Below are positions 1-8,266 of a stretch of DNA of 64,000 bases, in pieces. The notes under the pieces were generated by a model. The model saw nothing but the letters and a program-made list of their open reading frames with translations. It did no database searches and was not told the DNA's origin. Within the stretch, counting starts at the first letter, position 1, and the number at the start of each line of letters is the position of its first letter. Source of the stretch: Bermanella sp047621325 (GTDB taxonomy: Bacteria > Pseudomonadota > Gammaproteobacteria > Pseudomonadales > Oceanobacteraceae); NCBI GenBank assembly GCA_047621325.1, contig JBLHLT010000001.1:1-64000 (forward strand), in the 5' to 3' direction. The position numbers and the translations under genes were made by a program.

Positions 1-22
1 TTAAATCGGGTATTTCTATACA

Positions 23-87
23 TGTTGCAGAGCTTAGATTTTGAGTCGGATCTTAATCTATACCTGCCAAAGGCAGGCTCTGCAACA
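23..87. repeat. Nested inverted repeat
   Basis: An 11-base arm TGTTGCAGAGC (23-33) is perfectly complemented by GCTCTGCAACA (77-87). Inside it TAGATT (35-40) pairs with AATCTA (55-60), and CCTGCC (63-68) pairs with GGCAGG (72-77) over a 3-base loop. The two inner pairings make a branched fold possible. It lacks the integron attC core consensus, so it is described only as a palindromic repeat. Confidence 0.6.
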
Positions 88-191
88 CCTATAGCTTATT
101 ATGACTATTTATTCCGGACAGCAGTGTATTCATACAGGGCATTTACTGCGAGCCAAACAATATATTAGGTGCCCGCAATATATACCAATTC

Positions 192-207
192 ACCCGCAGG
201 TGCGGGT
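192..207. repeat. Short perfect palindrome
   Basis: ACCCGCA (192-198) and TGCGGGT (201-207) flank a 2-base centre. It lies in non-coding DNA and may be a REP-like unit. Confidence 0.45.
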
Positions 208-413
208 TCGTACAATTTTAGCTTGATTAAAACCCTGTACGAGTCGAGCACCGCTCGCGATACCACTGCGCTCATTATTGTCATGCTGAATTGATGGTGA
301 ATAATTTAGATACTTAAAACTACAACTCAAAAATCTAAGGTATATACATACCAACGTCGCGCGCAAGCGCCCTCCCACATAGTGTGGCAATTAGAAGTTA
401 CTAAACACTCAGA

Positions 414-452
414 CACAAAAAAAGCCGATGTTTGTTACCAAAAATCGGCTTT
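414..452 (-). terminator. Rho-independent terminator of dapB
   Basis: AAAGCCGAT (421-429) pairs with ATCGGCTTT (444-452). Read on the minus strand the hairpin ends in a run of seven T residues and lies 22 bases after the dapB stop codon. Confidence 0.8.
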
Positions 453-473
453 GATTTTATAAGGTTTTTAAAA

Positions 474-1280
474 TTAAAAACCCAATACGTCTTGCATGTC
501 ATACACACCATTGTCTTGTGCTTTCAACCAAGCGGCGGCGCGCACTGCCCCTTTGGCAAATGTCATGCGCGATTGCGCTTTGTGGGTGATTTCAACACGC
601 TCACCTTCGGTGGCGAACATGACGGTGTGATCGCCCACTACGTCGCCACCACGAATGGTTTGAAAACCAATTTCTTTGTGTGGGCGCGCGCCGGTTTGAC
701 CTTCGCGGCCGTAGTTGGCTACTTCGTTTAAATCCCAGCCCATGGTTTCTGCTATCACTTCACCTAAACGTAATGCGGTGCCCGATGGCGCATCCACTTT
801 GTGTTTGTGGTGCATTTCAATGATTTCGATATCGCTTTCATCACCCATGACTTTAGCGGCCATGCGCAGTAAGTTAAGGCAAAGGGTTACACCCACGGAA
901 TAGTTAGGGGCGAATACGATTTTCATGTCTTTGCCAGCGGCTTGTAGTGTGGCTTTTTGCGCGTCGGTCAAACCCGTTGTACCAATGACGATGCCTTTGC
1001 CGTTCGCTTTACAAAACTCGATATTGCTCATGGTGGTTTCTGGCGAGGTGAAGTCAACCAGCACATCAAAATCGTTAACGGCTTCGTCTAAGCTACCGAC
1101 TAATGCCACGCCTAGCTTTTTTCCCAGACCGGCCATTTCACCCGCATCTGCACCGAGTAGGCTGTCATCTGGCAAGATGATGCCTGCGCCTAGTTTTGCG
1201 CCTTCGGCCAGTTCTGTGGCTTCAATTAAGATACGGCCCATACGGCCTGCAGCACCAATTATGGCAATACGTGTAGTCAT
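474..1280 (-). CDS. dapB: 4-hydroxy-tetrahydrodipicolinate reductase
   Basis: Cytoplasmic enzyme of the diaminopimelate/lysine pathway that reduces hydroxy-tetrahydrodipicolinate with NAD(P)H. The 268-residue length is normal for the family. The N-terminal Rossmann motif GAAGRMGR is at residues 9-16, GTTG at 100-103 and the nucleotide-contacting FAPNYSVGV near 123-131. The active-site motif EMHHKHKVDAPSGTA (155-169) has the catalytic His157 and Lys161. The ATG is preceded by AAGG about eight bases upstream. It sits downstream of dnaJ on the same strand, but each gene has its own terminator. The dnaJ-dapB order is common in gammaproteobacteria; the usual carA neighbour is absent from the visible downstream DNA. 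Confidence 0.97.
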   Translation of the reverse strand: MTTRIAIIGAAGRMGRILIEATELAEGAKLGAGIILPDDSLLGADAGEMAGLGKKLGVALVGSLDEAVNDFDVLVDFTSPETTMSNIEFCKANGKGIVIGTTGLTDAQKATLQAAGKDMKIVFAPNYSVGVTLCLNLLRMAAKVMGDESDIEIIEMHHKHKVDAPSGTALRLGEVIAETMGWDLNEVANYGREGQTGARPHKEIGFQTIRGGDVVGDHTVMFATEGERVEITHKAQSRMTFAKGAVRAAAWLKAQDNGVYDMQDVLGF

Positions 1281-1398
1281 GGTAAGACCTTGTGAAATCT
1301 GATTTTGATATATGGAGTCAATTGGGGAGAGATTGTACAGGAATCTTGCGACAGGCGCAGTATGGGTGGCGTAGAGGTTTCAACCTAGAAACAACGCT

Positions 1399-1446
1399 TG
1401 TAGGCTGGGTTAGATGTGAGCCCCGCGAACGCTAACCCATCCTACA
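1399..1446. repeat. REP-like inverted repeat between dapB and dnaJ
   Basis: TGTAGGcTGGGTTAG (1399-1413) and CTAACCCAtCCTACA (1432-1446) are complementary except at one position. This resembles the short dispersed palindromes found between genes in many gammaproteobacteria. Confidence 0.6.
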
Positions 1447-1461
1447 CAGGTAAACCCAAAA

Positions 1462-1497
1462 ACAAAAAAGCCCCAATGCTTTCACATTGAGGCTTTA
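1462..1497 (-). terminator. Rho-independent terminator of dnaJ
   Basis: AAAGCCCCAATG (1468-1479) pairs with CATTGAGGCTTT (1486-1497) with one mismatch over a 6-base loop. On the minus strand it is followed by a T-rich tract. It lies 22 bases after the dnaJ stop. Confidence 0.75.
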
Positions 1498-1518
1498 GAT
1501 GGCGATAAGTTCTAACGT

Positions 1519-2640
1519 TTATTCGAAGAACGTTTTCACGTTATCAAACCATGTTTTCTTTTTTGGCGAGTGTTTGTCGCCGCCTTTTAAACTGGCTTGA
1601 AATTCTTTCAAGATTTTTTTCTGATGCTCAGTGAGCTTAACTGGGGTTTCAACCATCACACGACATAATAAGTCGCCGGTTGCACCACCACGTACTGGCA
1701 CCACACCTTTACCACGTAAGCGGAATAACTTGCCGCTTTGGGTTTCCGCTGGAATCTTAAGATTCACACGGCCATCCAGTGTGGGGACTTCAATTTCACC
1801 ACCAAGCGCCGCATCAGCAATGCTGATTGGCACGTCGCAATATAAGTTTCGGCCATCACGCTCAAAAATAGAGTGCGCTTTAATATGCGTTTCCACATAT
1901 AAGTCACCAGAAGGGCCGCCACGGGAACCGGCTTCACCTTCACCACTTAAACGAATGCGATCACCGTTATCAACACCGGCTGGTACTTTCACATTAAGGG
2001 TTTTGGTTTCTTCTTTTACGCCTTGACCATGACATGAGCCGCAAGGGTCTTTAATAATTGAACCTTGACCATGACACGTAGGACACGCTTGCTGCACAGA
2101 GAAAAATCCCTGCTGCATACGCACTTGGCCTTGACCATGACAGGTGTTACAGGTGATTGGGCTTGAGCCGTCTTTAGCGCCAGAGCCATCACAGGTATTG
2201 CAATTCACGAGCGTTGGTACGCGGATTTTAACTTCCGCACCTTTTACCGCTTGTTCAAGGGTAAGCTCTAAATTGTATTTTAAATCGCTGCCGCGTTGCG
2301 GGCCGTTACGACCACCTCGACCACCACCGCCGCCAAAGATATCACCAAAAACATCACCAAAGATGTCGCTGAAGTTACCATTGCCGCCGCCAAAGCCACC
2401 TTGGCCAGCTGAGCCGTCAACACCCGCATGACCGTATTGATCATAGGCCGCGCGCTTTTGTTGATCGCTTAATACTTCATAAGCCGCAGTGGCTTCTTTG
2501 AATTTTTCATCGGCGTCTTTATCATCCGGGTTTCTATCCGGGTGATATTTCATGGCGAGTTTACGGTACGCACGCTTAACTTCTTTTGCGTCCGTGCCTT
2601 TATCGACACCTAAAATTTCGTAAAAATCACGTTTTGACAT
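1519..2640 (-). CDS. dnaJ: Chaperone protein DnaJ (Hsp40)
   Basis: Co-chaperone that delivers unfolded clients to DnaK and stimulates its ATPase. Domain order is complete: J domain with the HPD triad at residues 33-35, a Gly/Phe-rich linker (about 75-115), a zinc-binding region with four CxxCxGxG repeats (CNTCDGSG, CNTCHGQG, CPTCHGQG, CGSCHGQG), and the C-terminal client-binding domain. The 373-residue length is typical of full-length type A DnaJ. It follows dnaK by 75 bases on the same strand. I see no clear promoter in the gap, so it is probably cotranscribed with dnaK. Confidence 0.98.
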   Translation of the reverse strand: MSKRDFYEILGVDKGTDAKEVKRAYRKLAMKYHPDRNPDDKDADEKFKEATAAYEVLSDQQKRAAYDQYGHAGVDGSAGQGGFGGGNGNFSDIFGDVFGDIFGGGGGRGGRNGPQRGSDLKYNLELTLEQAVKGAEVKIRVPTLVNCNTCDGSGAKDGSSPITCNTCHGQGQVRMQQGFFSVQQACPTCHGQGSIIKDPCGSCHGQGVKEETKTLNVKVPAGVDNGDRIRLSGEGEAGSRGGPSGDLYVETHIKAHSIFERDGRNLYCDVPISIADAALGGEIEVPTLDGRVNLKIPAETQSGKLFRLRGKGVVPVRGGATGDLLCRVMVETPVKLTEHQKKILKEFQASLKGGDKHSPKKKTWFDNVKTFFE

Positions 2641-2652
2641 AGTTATTCCGTT

Positions 2653-2707
2653 AGATGTGAGACGCAGACGGGAGACGCAAATTTCTTCGCGTCTCCCGTC
2701 CCCATCT
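2653..2707. repeat. Inverted repeat between dnaK and dnaJ
   Basis: GACGGGAGACGC (2667-2678) is perfectly complementary to GCGTCTCCCGTC (2689-2700), with outer arms AGATG (2653-2657) and CATCT (2703-2707). There is no T-run on the minus strand. It may stabilise the dnaK mRNA or partly attenuate dnaJ, or it may simply be a REP-like unit. Confidence 0.65.
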
Positions 2708-2715
2708 AGCGTTTA

Positions 2716-4635
2716 TTACTTGTTGTCTTTTACTTCTTCGAATTCAGCATCAACAACGTCATCGTCTTGCTTGCCTTGCTCTTGTGCACCGGCTTCACCT
2801 GCTTGTTGCGCAGCGGCTTGTTCGGCATACATTTTTTGAGCAAGACCAGAAGACGCTTCAGTCAACTTAGTCGTTGCCGCTTCGATGGCTTCTTTGTCGT
2901 CGCCTTTAAGCGCTTCTTCAACGTCAGTGATCGCAGCTTCGATAGCTGTTTTCTCTTCTTCGGTTGCTTTGTCGCCAGCTTCTTCAAGCGTTTTTTTAGT
3001 CGCGTGAATCATGCCGTCGGCTGTGTTACGCACTTGAATCATTTCTTCGAACTTTTTATCCGCTTCAGCATTGGCTTCTGCGTCTTGTACCATTTGTTCG
3101 ATCTCTTCATCACTCAAACCAGAAGAGGCTTTGATCACGATAGACTGCTCTTTGCCTGTCGCTTTATCTTTCGCGTTTACGTGTAAGATACCGTTAGCAT
3201 CAATATCAAACGTTACTTCGATTTGTGGCATACCGCGTGGCGCAGCTGGAATGTCAGATAAGTCAAAACGACCTAGTGATTTATTCTGTGCGGCTTGCTT
3301 ACGCTCACCCTGAACCACGTGAATGGTTACAGCGGCTTGGTTGTCGTCAGCCGTTGAGAACACTTGAGATTTCTTAGTAGGAATCGTGGTGTTTTTCTCA
3401 ATCAATGCTGTGGCAACACCACCCATTGTTTCGATGCCTAATGTTAGAGGTGTTACGTCTAAAAGAAGTACGTCTTTAACTTCACCAGAAAGTACCGCAC
3501 CTTGCAGTGCTGCACCCATTGCTACGGCTTCGTCTGGGTTAACGTCTTTACGTGGCTCTTTGCCAAAGAAATCCGTTACTGATTTTTGCACTAGTGGCAT
3601 ACGCGTCTGACCACCAACCAAGATAACTTCGTCGATTTCAGCTGCACTCAAGCCAGAATCTTTAAGCGCCATTTCACAAGGCTTAAGAGAGTTCTTAACG
3701 AGGTCTTCAACAAGGGACTCTAGCTTGGCACGAGTCACTTTTACATTTAAGTGTTTAGGGCCAGTGGCATCTGCCGTGATGTAAGGTAGGTTTACATCCG
3801 TTTGAGACGCTGAAGACAATTCAACTTTTGCTTTTTCAGCGGCTTCTTTTAGACGCTGCATCGCTAGCGGGTCACCTGACAAGTCCATGCCTGAAGACTT
3901 TTTGAACTCAGCTGCTAAGAATTCAATTAAACGCATATCGAAATCTTCACCACCTAAGAAGGTGTCGCCGTTAGTCGCGAGTACTTCAAACTGCATTTCG
4001 CCATCAACGTCAGCAATTTCGATGATAGAAATATCGAATGTACCACCACCTAGATCGTATACTGCGATAGTACGGTCGCCGCCAGTTTTGTCCATGCCGT
4101 AAGCAAGTGCTGCTGCTGTTGGCTCGTTAATAATACGTTTAACTTCTAGACCGGCAATTTTACCTGCATCTTTAGTTGCTTGACGCTGTGCATCATTGAA
4201 GTAAGCAGGAACGGTGATAACCGCTTCAGTTACTTTTTCGCCCAAGAAATCTTCGGCCGTCTTTTTCATTTTCTTCAAAATTTCAGCCGAGATTTGTGGT
4301 GGCGCGTATTTCTCGCCCTTCACTTCAACCCATGCATCGCCATTGTCTGCTTTAACAATTTTGTACGGCACCATTTTAATATCTTTTTGTACAACGTCGT
4401 CTTCGAAGCGACGACCAATAAGACGTTTAATGGCATATAAAGTATTAGTTGGGTTAGTAACCGCCTGACGTTTTGCAGGCTGACCTACTAAAATTTCACC
4501 ATCTTCAGCATAAGCGATGATAGATGGGGTTGTACGATCACCCTCTGCGTTTTCAATTACGCGAGTCTTATCGCCGTCAAGTACAGACACACAAGAGTTT
4601 GTTGTGCCTAAATCGATACCAATGATTTTACCCAT
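2716..4635 (-). CDS. dnaK: Chaperone protein DnaK (Hsp70)
   Basis: ATP-dependent cytoplasmic chaperone working with DnaJ and GrpE. The N-terminal actin-like ATPase begins GIDLGTTNSC, followed by VYDLGGGTFD and the NEPTAAALAYG segment. The linker DVLLLDVTPL and the substrate-binding domain follow, and the C-terminal tail ends in an acidic DAEFEEV motif typical of bacterial DnaK. The 639-residue length is standard. A GGAG ribosome-binding site lies just before the ATG. A sigma32-like promoter is present at 4713-4742 in addition to possible read-through from grpE. Confidence 0.98.
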   Translation of the reverse strand: MGKIIGIDLGTTNSCVSVLDGDKTRVIENAEGDRTTPSIIAYAEDGEILVGQPAKRQAVTNPTNTLYAIKRLIGRRFEDDVVQKDIKMVPYKIVKADNGDAWVEVKGEKYAPPQISAEILKKMKKTAEDFLGEKVTEAVITVPAYFNDAQRQATKDAGKIAGLEVKRIINEPTAAALAYGMDKTGGDRTIAVYDLGGGTFDISIIEIADVDGEMQFEVLATNGDTFLGGEDFDMRLIEFLAAEFKKSSGMDLSGDPLAMQRLKEAAEKAKVELSSASQTDVNLPYITADATGPKHLNVKVTRAKLESLVEDLVKNSLKPCEMALKDSGLSAAEIDEVILVGGQTRMPLVQKSVTDFFGKEPRKDVNPDEAVAMGAALQGAVLSGEVKDVLLLDVTPLTLGIETMGGVATALIEKNTTIPTKKSQVFSTADDNQAAVTIHVVQGERKQAAQNKSLGRFDLSDIPAAPRGMPQIEVTFDIDANGILHVNAKDKATGKEQSIVIKASSGLSDEEIEQMVQDAEANAEADKKFEEMIQVRNTADGMIHATKKTLEEAGDKATEEEKTAIEAAITDVEEALKGDDKEAIEAATTKLTEASSGLAQKMYAEQAAAQQAGEAGAQEQGKQDDDVVDAEFEEVKDNK

Positions 4636-4712
4636 AATATTTCTCCAATCTTAATTCGTAAGAGCGCTGGCTCTATTCTTTGCTCAGTGAGCGTTAATCG
4701 TTTGCTTAACCC

Positions 4713-4742
4713 TAATGTGGGTATGGCTATTTTTATTTCAAG
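4713..4742 (-). promoter_or_regulatory. Sigma32-like heat-shock promoter of dnaK
   Basis: On the minus strand CTTGAAA (4736-4742) is followed after 14 bases by CCCACATTA (4713-4721), close to the sigma32 consensus CTTGAAA-N13-15-CCCCATnT. It lies between the grpE stop codon and the dnaK start. Confidence 0.65.
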
Positions 4743-4760
4743 GTTTTATTCGTAAAAAAC

Positions 4761-5333
4761 TTACGCTTTTTCATCTACTTTTGGGGCCGCTTTAGACACC
4801 ACCACCATCGCTGGACGCAATAGACGGCCATGGTTGGTGTAGCCTTTTTGCACCACATTTAATACGGTATTTGGCTCGGCATCTGGCGCATCTACCATTG
4901 AAATGGCTTGATGCAATTCAGGATCAAACGGATGACCTTCAGGATTAATAGCCTCAACATTGAATTTCGCTAACGTATCGGTAAAGCTTTTATGCGTCAT
5001 TTCGATGCCTTCAAGGAAAGGCTTCACTACTTCATCGTCCGGGCTCATGGCCATGGCGCGATCAAGGTTATCCACAACGTTTAATAATTCGCGTGCAAAT
5101 TTTTCAGTGCTGAATTTATGCGCTTTTTCCACATCGGCTTCTGCACGGCGACGTACATTTTGAGTTTCAGCTTGAGCGCGTAGTACTTCTTCTTTCAATA
5201 AAGCCACTTCGTTTTGTAGTTGAGCAACCTGATCATCAGCCTGTTCTTGCGCTGATTCTTGCTCAATTGCTTGCTCTTGAGCTAGCTGCTCTTCGTTTTC
5301 CACCTCGGGAATGATGTTTTCCTGATCAGACAT
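4761..5333 (-). CDS. grpE: Nucleotide exchange factor GrpE
   Basis: Releases ADP from DnaK. The N-terminus is an acidic, Gln/Glu-rich coiled coil. It is followed by the family segment around NVVDNLDRAM and the C-terminal beta-wing ending with NHGRLLRPAMVVVS. An upstream in-frame ATG at 5357 exists, but the start at 5333 (MSDQENII) has a GGAGAG ribosome-binding site seven bases upstream, so the 190-residue form is preferred. It is the first gene of the grpE-dnaK-dnaJ heat-shock group and is divergent from recN. Confidence 0.95.
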   Translation of the reverse strand: MSDQENIIPEVENEEQLAQEQAIEQESAQEQADDQVAQLQNEVALLKEEVLRAQAETQNVRRRAEADVEKAHKFSTEKFARELLNVVDNLDRAMAMSPDDEVVKPFLEGIEMTHKSFTDTLAKFNVEAINPEGHPFDPELHQAISMVDAPDAEPNTVLNVVQKGYTNHGRLLRPAMVVVSKAAPKVDEKA

Positions 5334-5375
5334 TCGTCTCTCCAAAACACAGATCAATAAAAATAATGTATGCCC

Positions 5376-5404
5376 TATATGGGGATGGAAAAAACAGTTT
5401 CAAG
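5376..5404 (-). promoter_or_regulatory. Sigma32 heat-shock promoter of grpE
   Basis: On the minus strand CTTGAAA (5398-5404) is followed after 13 bases by CCCCATATA (5376-5384). This is essentially a perfect sigma32 consensus, about 40 bases upstream of the preferred grpE start. Confidence 0.85.
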
Positions 5405-5426
5405 AACTTTACAAACACAAATTTTA

Positions 5427-5458
5427 CTGTATAAATAAACACATGTATGAATGTACAG
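5427..5458 (+). promoter_or_regulatory. Tandem LexA-box-like operators before recN
   Basis: CTGT-N8-ACAC (5427-5442) and ATGT-N8-ACAG (5443-5458) each differ by one base from the LexA half-site pattern CTGT-N8-ACAG and abut each other exactly. E. coli recN is also controlled by more than one LexA box. The second box covers the upstream in-frame ATG at 5447, which supports translation starting later, at 5471. Confidence 0.65.
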
Positions 5459-5470
5459 GTAAAAACAACC

Positions 5471-7144
5471 ATGCTGGCACATATCTCAATTAAAGACTTC
5501 ACCATCGTCGACACCCTAGAGCTAGATCTAAAATCTGGCTTTAGCGCCGTGACTGGCGAAACAGGCGCAGGTAAATCCATCATGCTCGACGCATTATCAC
5601 TGGCAACCGGTGGTAAAGCAGAAGGCAGCCATGTGCGCCCAGGCGCCAATAAGGCCGAGATATATGCCTGCTTTGAATTAAAAAATAAACCAAAGCTACA
5701 AGCGTGGTTAGCTGATAACGACATGTCAGATGACCCCGAGCAGCTCATTCTGTCTCGCATCATCACCAACGAAGGCCGCAGTCGTGGTTATATCAATGGC
5801 CGCCCAGCACCACTACAACAGCTAAAAGAGCTGGGCCAGCAATTACTTGATATTCACGGGCAGCATGCCCATCAAATGTTGCTTCACAAAGACGCGCCAC
5901 GCCAGTTGCTCGATAATTACGGCCAATATAACGATTTACTCAAAGACGTTAAAAACAGCTATCAACACTGGCAAGATCTTAAACACCGAGTTGATCAACT
6001 GCAAAACCAAACCGATGAATCTTTGGCCCGTATTCAACTACTTGAATACCAAGTACAAGAATTAGACCTGCTCGACCTGCAACCAAAAGAAGTTGAAAGC
6101 TTAGAGGTTGAACAAAAACGCCTCGCCAATGCAGAGACCCATTTACTCAGCGCTCAGCAAGCACTGCATTTATGCCAAAACGACGACGACCAAGGAGATG
6201 CGTACCAAGCGGTACAGCAAGCATTGCAAAAACTTGATCCACTTATTGATAGCAGCCCAGCCCTTGCCAGCGCTCATGAGCTATTGAACCAAGCCTATGT
6301 GGTGATGGGCGAAGCCACTCACGAGCTAGCCAGTTATATTGATCATTTTGAAGTCAGCCCTGAGCAACTGCAACAAGTAGAAGAACGCTTAAATGCCATT
6401 TATGAACTGGCTCGTAAACATAAAGTACGCCCAGAAGAGCTAAACCAACTACACGTTACGCTGGCTGAAGACCTTGCCCAACTGAAGGGGCAAGACCAAT
6501 CTTTAGATGAGCTAATAATCGCACTAGAGCGAGCCGAGCAAGTATTCTGTGGACACAGCAATGCACTCACTAGCGCTCGTAACAAAGCAGCCGAAAAGCT
6601 CCGCAATGAACTATTAAAGCTTTTGAAGCAGCTGGCCTTAGACAAAACTCAAATCAAATTTGAAGTGGATACCCAGCCTATTCACAAGGCAACCAAATAC
6701 GGTGTGGACCAAATTCAATTATTAGTCAGTTTTAATCCAGGCCAGTCTTTACAGCCAATGCACAAAGTTGCATCGGGTGGTGAATTATCTCGCGTGAGCC
6801 TAGCCCTTCAAATTTTGATTCAGCAAGGGCCTGATACGTTAATTTTTGATGAAATTGATGTGGGCGTTGGTGGTGCAACAGCAGAAAGAATGGGCCGATT
6901 GCTGAAGCAGCTTGGCAGCAAAAAGCAGGTTATAAGCGTGACACATCAACCGCAGGTAGCGGCACTGGCTCATCAGCACTTGCTGGTGAATAAACTCAGC
7001 GGCAAGCTACAAACCCGCACGCAAATTCGTAAACTCGATAACGATCAAAGGCAGCAAGAACTAGCACGCATGATGGGCGGCTTAGAAATAAGCGATCTCA
7101 CCCTTGCCCATGCTAAAGATATGCTGATGGCAGCACAGGCATAA
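5471..7144 (+). CDS. recN: DNA repair protein RecN
   Basis: SMC-like ATPase acting in double-strand break repair. The Walker A motif GETGAGKS is at residues 29-36 of the chosen form. A long coiled-coil middle region follows, then the ABC signature ASGGELSR and Walker B LIFDEIDVGVGG near the C-terminus. The start at 5471 (MLAHISIKDF) matches the usual RecN N-terminus. The longer frame from 5447 would begin inside a LexA-box-like site. Length is 557 residues, as expected. The upstream operators suggest SOS induction. Confidence 0.95.
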   Translation: MLAHISIKDFTIVDTLELDLKSGFSAVTGETGAGKSIMLDALSLATGGKAEGSHVRPGANKAEIYACFELKNKPKLQAWLADNDMSDDPEQLILSRIITNEGRSRGYINGRPAPLQQLKELGQQLLDIHGQHAHQMLLHKDAPRQLLDNYGQYNDLLKDVKNSYQHWQDLKHRVDQLQNQTDESLARIQLLEYQVQELDLLDLQPKEVESLEVEQKRLANAETHLLSAQQALHLCQNDDDQGDAYQAVQQALQKLDPLIDSSPALASAHELLNQAYVVMGEATHELASYIDHFEVSPEQLQQVEERLNAIYELARKHKVRPEELNQLHVTLAEDLAQLKGQDQSLDELIIALERAEQVFCGHSNALTSARNKAAEKLRNELLKLLKQLALDKTQIKFEVDTQPIHKATKYGVDQIQLLVSFNPGQSLQPMHKVASGGELSRVSLALQILIQQGPDTLIFDEIDVGVGGATAERMGRLLKQLGSKKQVISVTHQPQVAALAHQHLLVNKLSGKLQTRTQIRKLDNDQRQQELARMMGGLEISDLTLAHAKDMLMAAQA

Positions 7145-7154
7145 GCGGCCTAAA

Positions 7155-7246
7155 AGACTCTGTGTGGACGGAGAACCCAAGGATGGGCACGCGGCAACCC
7201 CAGCTGCCGCAGCCTGCCAAAACCCAAAGGAATGGGTAAGGTAGGC
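7155..7246. repeat. Cluster of stem-loops after recN
   Basis: GCGGCA (7191-7196) pairs with TGCCGC (7205-7210). A nested hairpin pairs GCCTGCC (7212-7218) with GGTAGGC (7240-7246), with ACCCA/TGGGT inside. None has a T-run. It resembles an intergenic repeat of compound palindromes. Confidence 0.4.
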
Positions 7247-7285
7247 AATATTTATGCATATTAGATTTTAGTGTAAATGTAATAG

Positions 7286-7320
7286 ACACAAAAAAAGCCA
7301 GCATCGCTGGCTTTTTTTGT
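7286..7320. terminator. Bidirectional terminator between recN and fur
   Basis: GCCAGC and GCTGGC flank a 3-base loop, with seven A residues before and seven T residues after. The hairpin can therefore terminate both convergent genes. Confidence 0.85.
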
Positions 7321-7333
7321 GGTTCTAGAAAGG

Positions 7334-7747
7334 CTATTTTTGGCCTTTTGGTTTCACATACAACACTAGGTTGTGCTCTACCAGTTCATAACCATATTCT
7401 TCTGCAATTTGGTGCTGAAGTTTTTCAATTTCTTCATTCATGAACTCAATCACTTGGCCTGTTTTTACACACACCATGTGATCATGGTGATCACCACGAT
7501 CAAGTTCAAACACACTATGGCCGCCATCAAAATTGTGGCGTTCTACAAGGCCTGCGCTTTCAAATTGAGTCAGCACCCGGTAAACCGTGGCCAAGCCAAC
7601 TTCTTCGTCTGCATCCATTAATGCCTTGTACACGTCCTCAGCACTCATGTGCGGTTCGGTCGCTGCTTCAAGTATTTGCAGTATTTTTACTCGAGGCAGT
7701 GTCACTTTAAGACCTGCTTTGCGTAATTCTAGGTTTTCATCTGCCAT
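7334..7747 (-). CDS. fur: Ferric uptake regulator Fur
   Basis: Iron-responsive repressor. The N-terminal winged helix is followed by the dimerisation domain. Known Fur metal ligands are visible: His33, Glu81, His88, His90, Glu101 and His125. The segment HHDHMVCVKTG keeps only one cysteine (Cys93) where the enterobacterial protein has CxxC, a pattern I recall for Pseudomonas Fur. Length is 137 residues. It is divergent from bamE with a 78-base gap, as is usual in this part of gammaproteobacterial chromosomes. Confidence 0.96.
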   Translation of the reverse strand: MADENLELRKAGLKVTLPRVKILQILEAATEPHMSAEDVYKALMDADEEVGLATVYRVLTQFESAGLVERHNFDGGHSVFELDRGDHHDHMVCVKTGQVIEFMNEEIEKLQHQIAEEYGYELVEHNLVLYVKPKGQK

Positions 7748-7825
7748 GGGATAAACTCTTTGGTCGTTGCGAGCAACGCAACTTCAGGTATTATGCATTC
7801 AACTTTTAAGTGACGGTTATTCTAC

Positions 7826-8197
7826 ATGTTTCGATTTATTATCACAGCCACAGTTTTATTATTCTTAAGCGCCTGCTCTATGCAAGTGTATAAACTCAAT
7901 GTGCAGCAAGGCAATATTGTCACTCAAGACATGCTCGATAAGCTTAAACCTGGCATGGATAAAGGCCAAGTGTCCTATATTATGGGAAACCCTGTATTAA
8001 AAGACACGTTTAGCGCTCGTTTTTGGGATTACACCTACCGCACTGAGCGCCGTGAAAACGAAATAAAGCAGTATCACATTCGTGTACACTTTGACCAAGC
8101 TCAAAAATACAGCCACTTTGAAGGGGAGCTTCCTGCTTCAACCGCGCCTGAGCTGCAAAAAGATGACGATAAACCTGTAAAAGTGTTTGGTGATTAA
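7826..8197 (+). CDS. bamE: Outer membrane protein assembly factor BamE (OmlA/SmpA)
   Basis: Small lipoprotein of the Bam complex that inserts beta-barrels in the outer membrane. A lipoprotein signal peptide ends in the lipobox LSAC with Cys17 as the acylation site. The mature part has the conserved GNIVTQDMLDKLKPGM segment and the SmpA/OmlA core with VSYIMGNPVL and FWDYTYR. Length (123 residues) and position next to fur and rnfH-ratA fit the family. Confidence 0.95.
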   Translation: MFRFIITATVLLFLSACSMQVYKLNVQQGNIVTQDMLDKLKPGMDKGQVSYIMGNPVLKDTFSARFWDYTYRTERRENEIKQYHIRVHFDQAQKYSHFEGELPASTAPELQKDDDKPVKVFGD

Positions 8198-8214
8198 CCA
8201 TACGGCAAACGTCA

Positions 8215-8252
8215 GACAATAAAAAAGGCCCCGATGGGCCTTTTTTATTGTC
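8215..8252. terminator. Bidirectional terminator between bamE and rnfH
   Basis: A 16-base perfect inverted repeat (8215-8230 with 8237-8252) has core GGCC, an A-run before and a T-run after, over a 6-base loop. It serves both convergent transcripts. Confidence 0.85.
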
Positions 8253-8266
8253 TGAATTTTGATCGA

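Larger units (their letters stand above)
1..473. other. Intergenic region downstream of dapB with palindromes
   Basis: I see no convincing gene here. The stretch holds a nested inverted repeat at 23-87, a second palindrome at 192-207, and the dapB terminator at 414-452. A reverse-strand open frame at 190-390 has no recognisable protein features. In many gammaproteobacteria carA follows dapB, but no carA sequence is visible in these 473 bases. Confidence 0.6.

Noticed and set aside
23..87. Possible integron attC site
   Set aside because: The outer arms do not fit the RYYYAAC/GTTRRRY core sites, and no integron integrase or cassette array is near.
190..390. 66-codon reverse open frame
   Set aside because: It has no ribosome-binding site, an atypical composition and contains the 192-207 palindrome; no protein features are visible.
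474..1302. Long plus-strand open frames across dapB (for example 925-1302)
   Set aside because: They are antisense to a gene with full family motifs and show no motifs of their own.
5326..5769. 147-codon reverse frame overlapping recN and the grpE promoter
   Set aside because: It runs antisense to the RecN ATPase motif and covers the sigma32 promoter and LexA-like sites.
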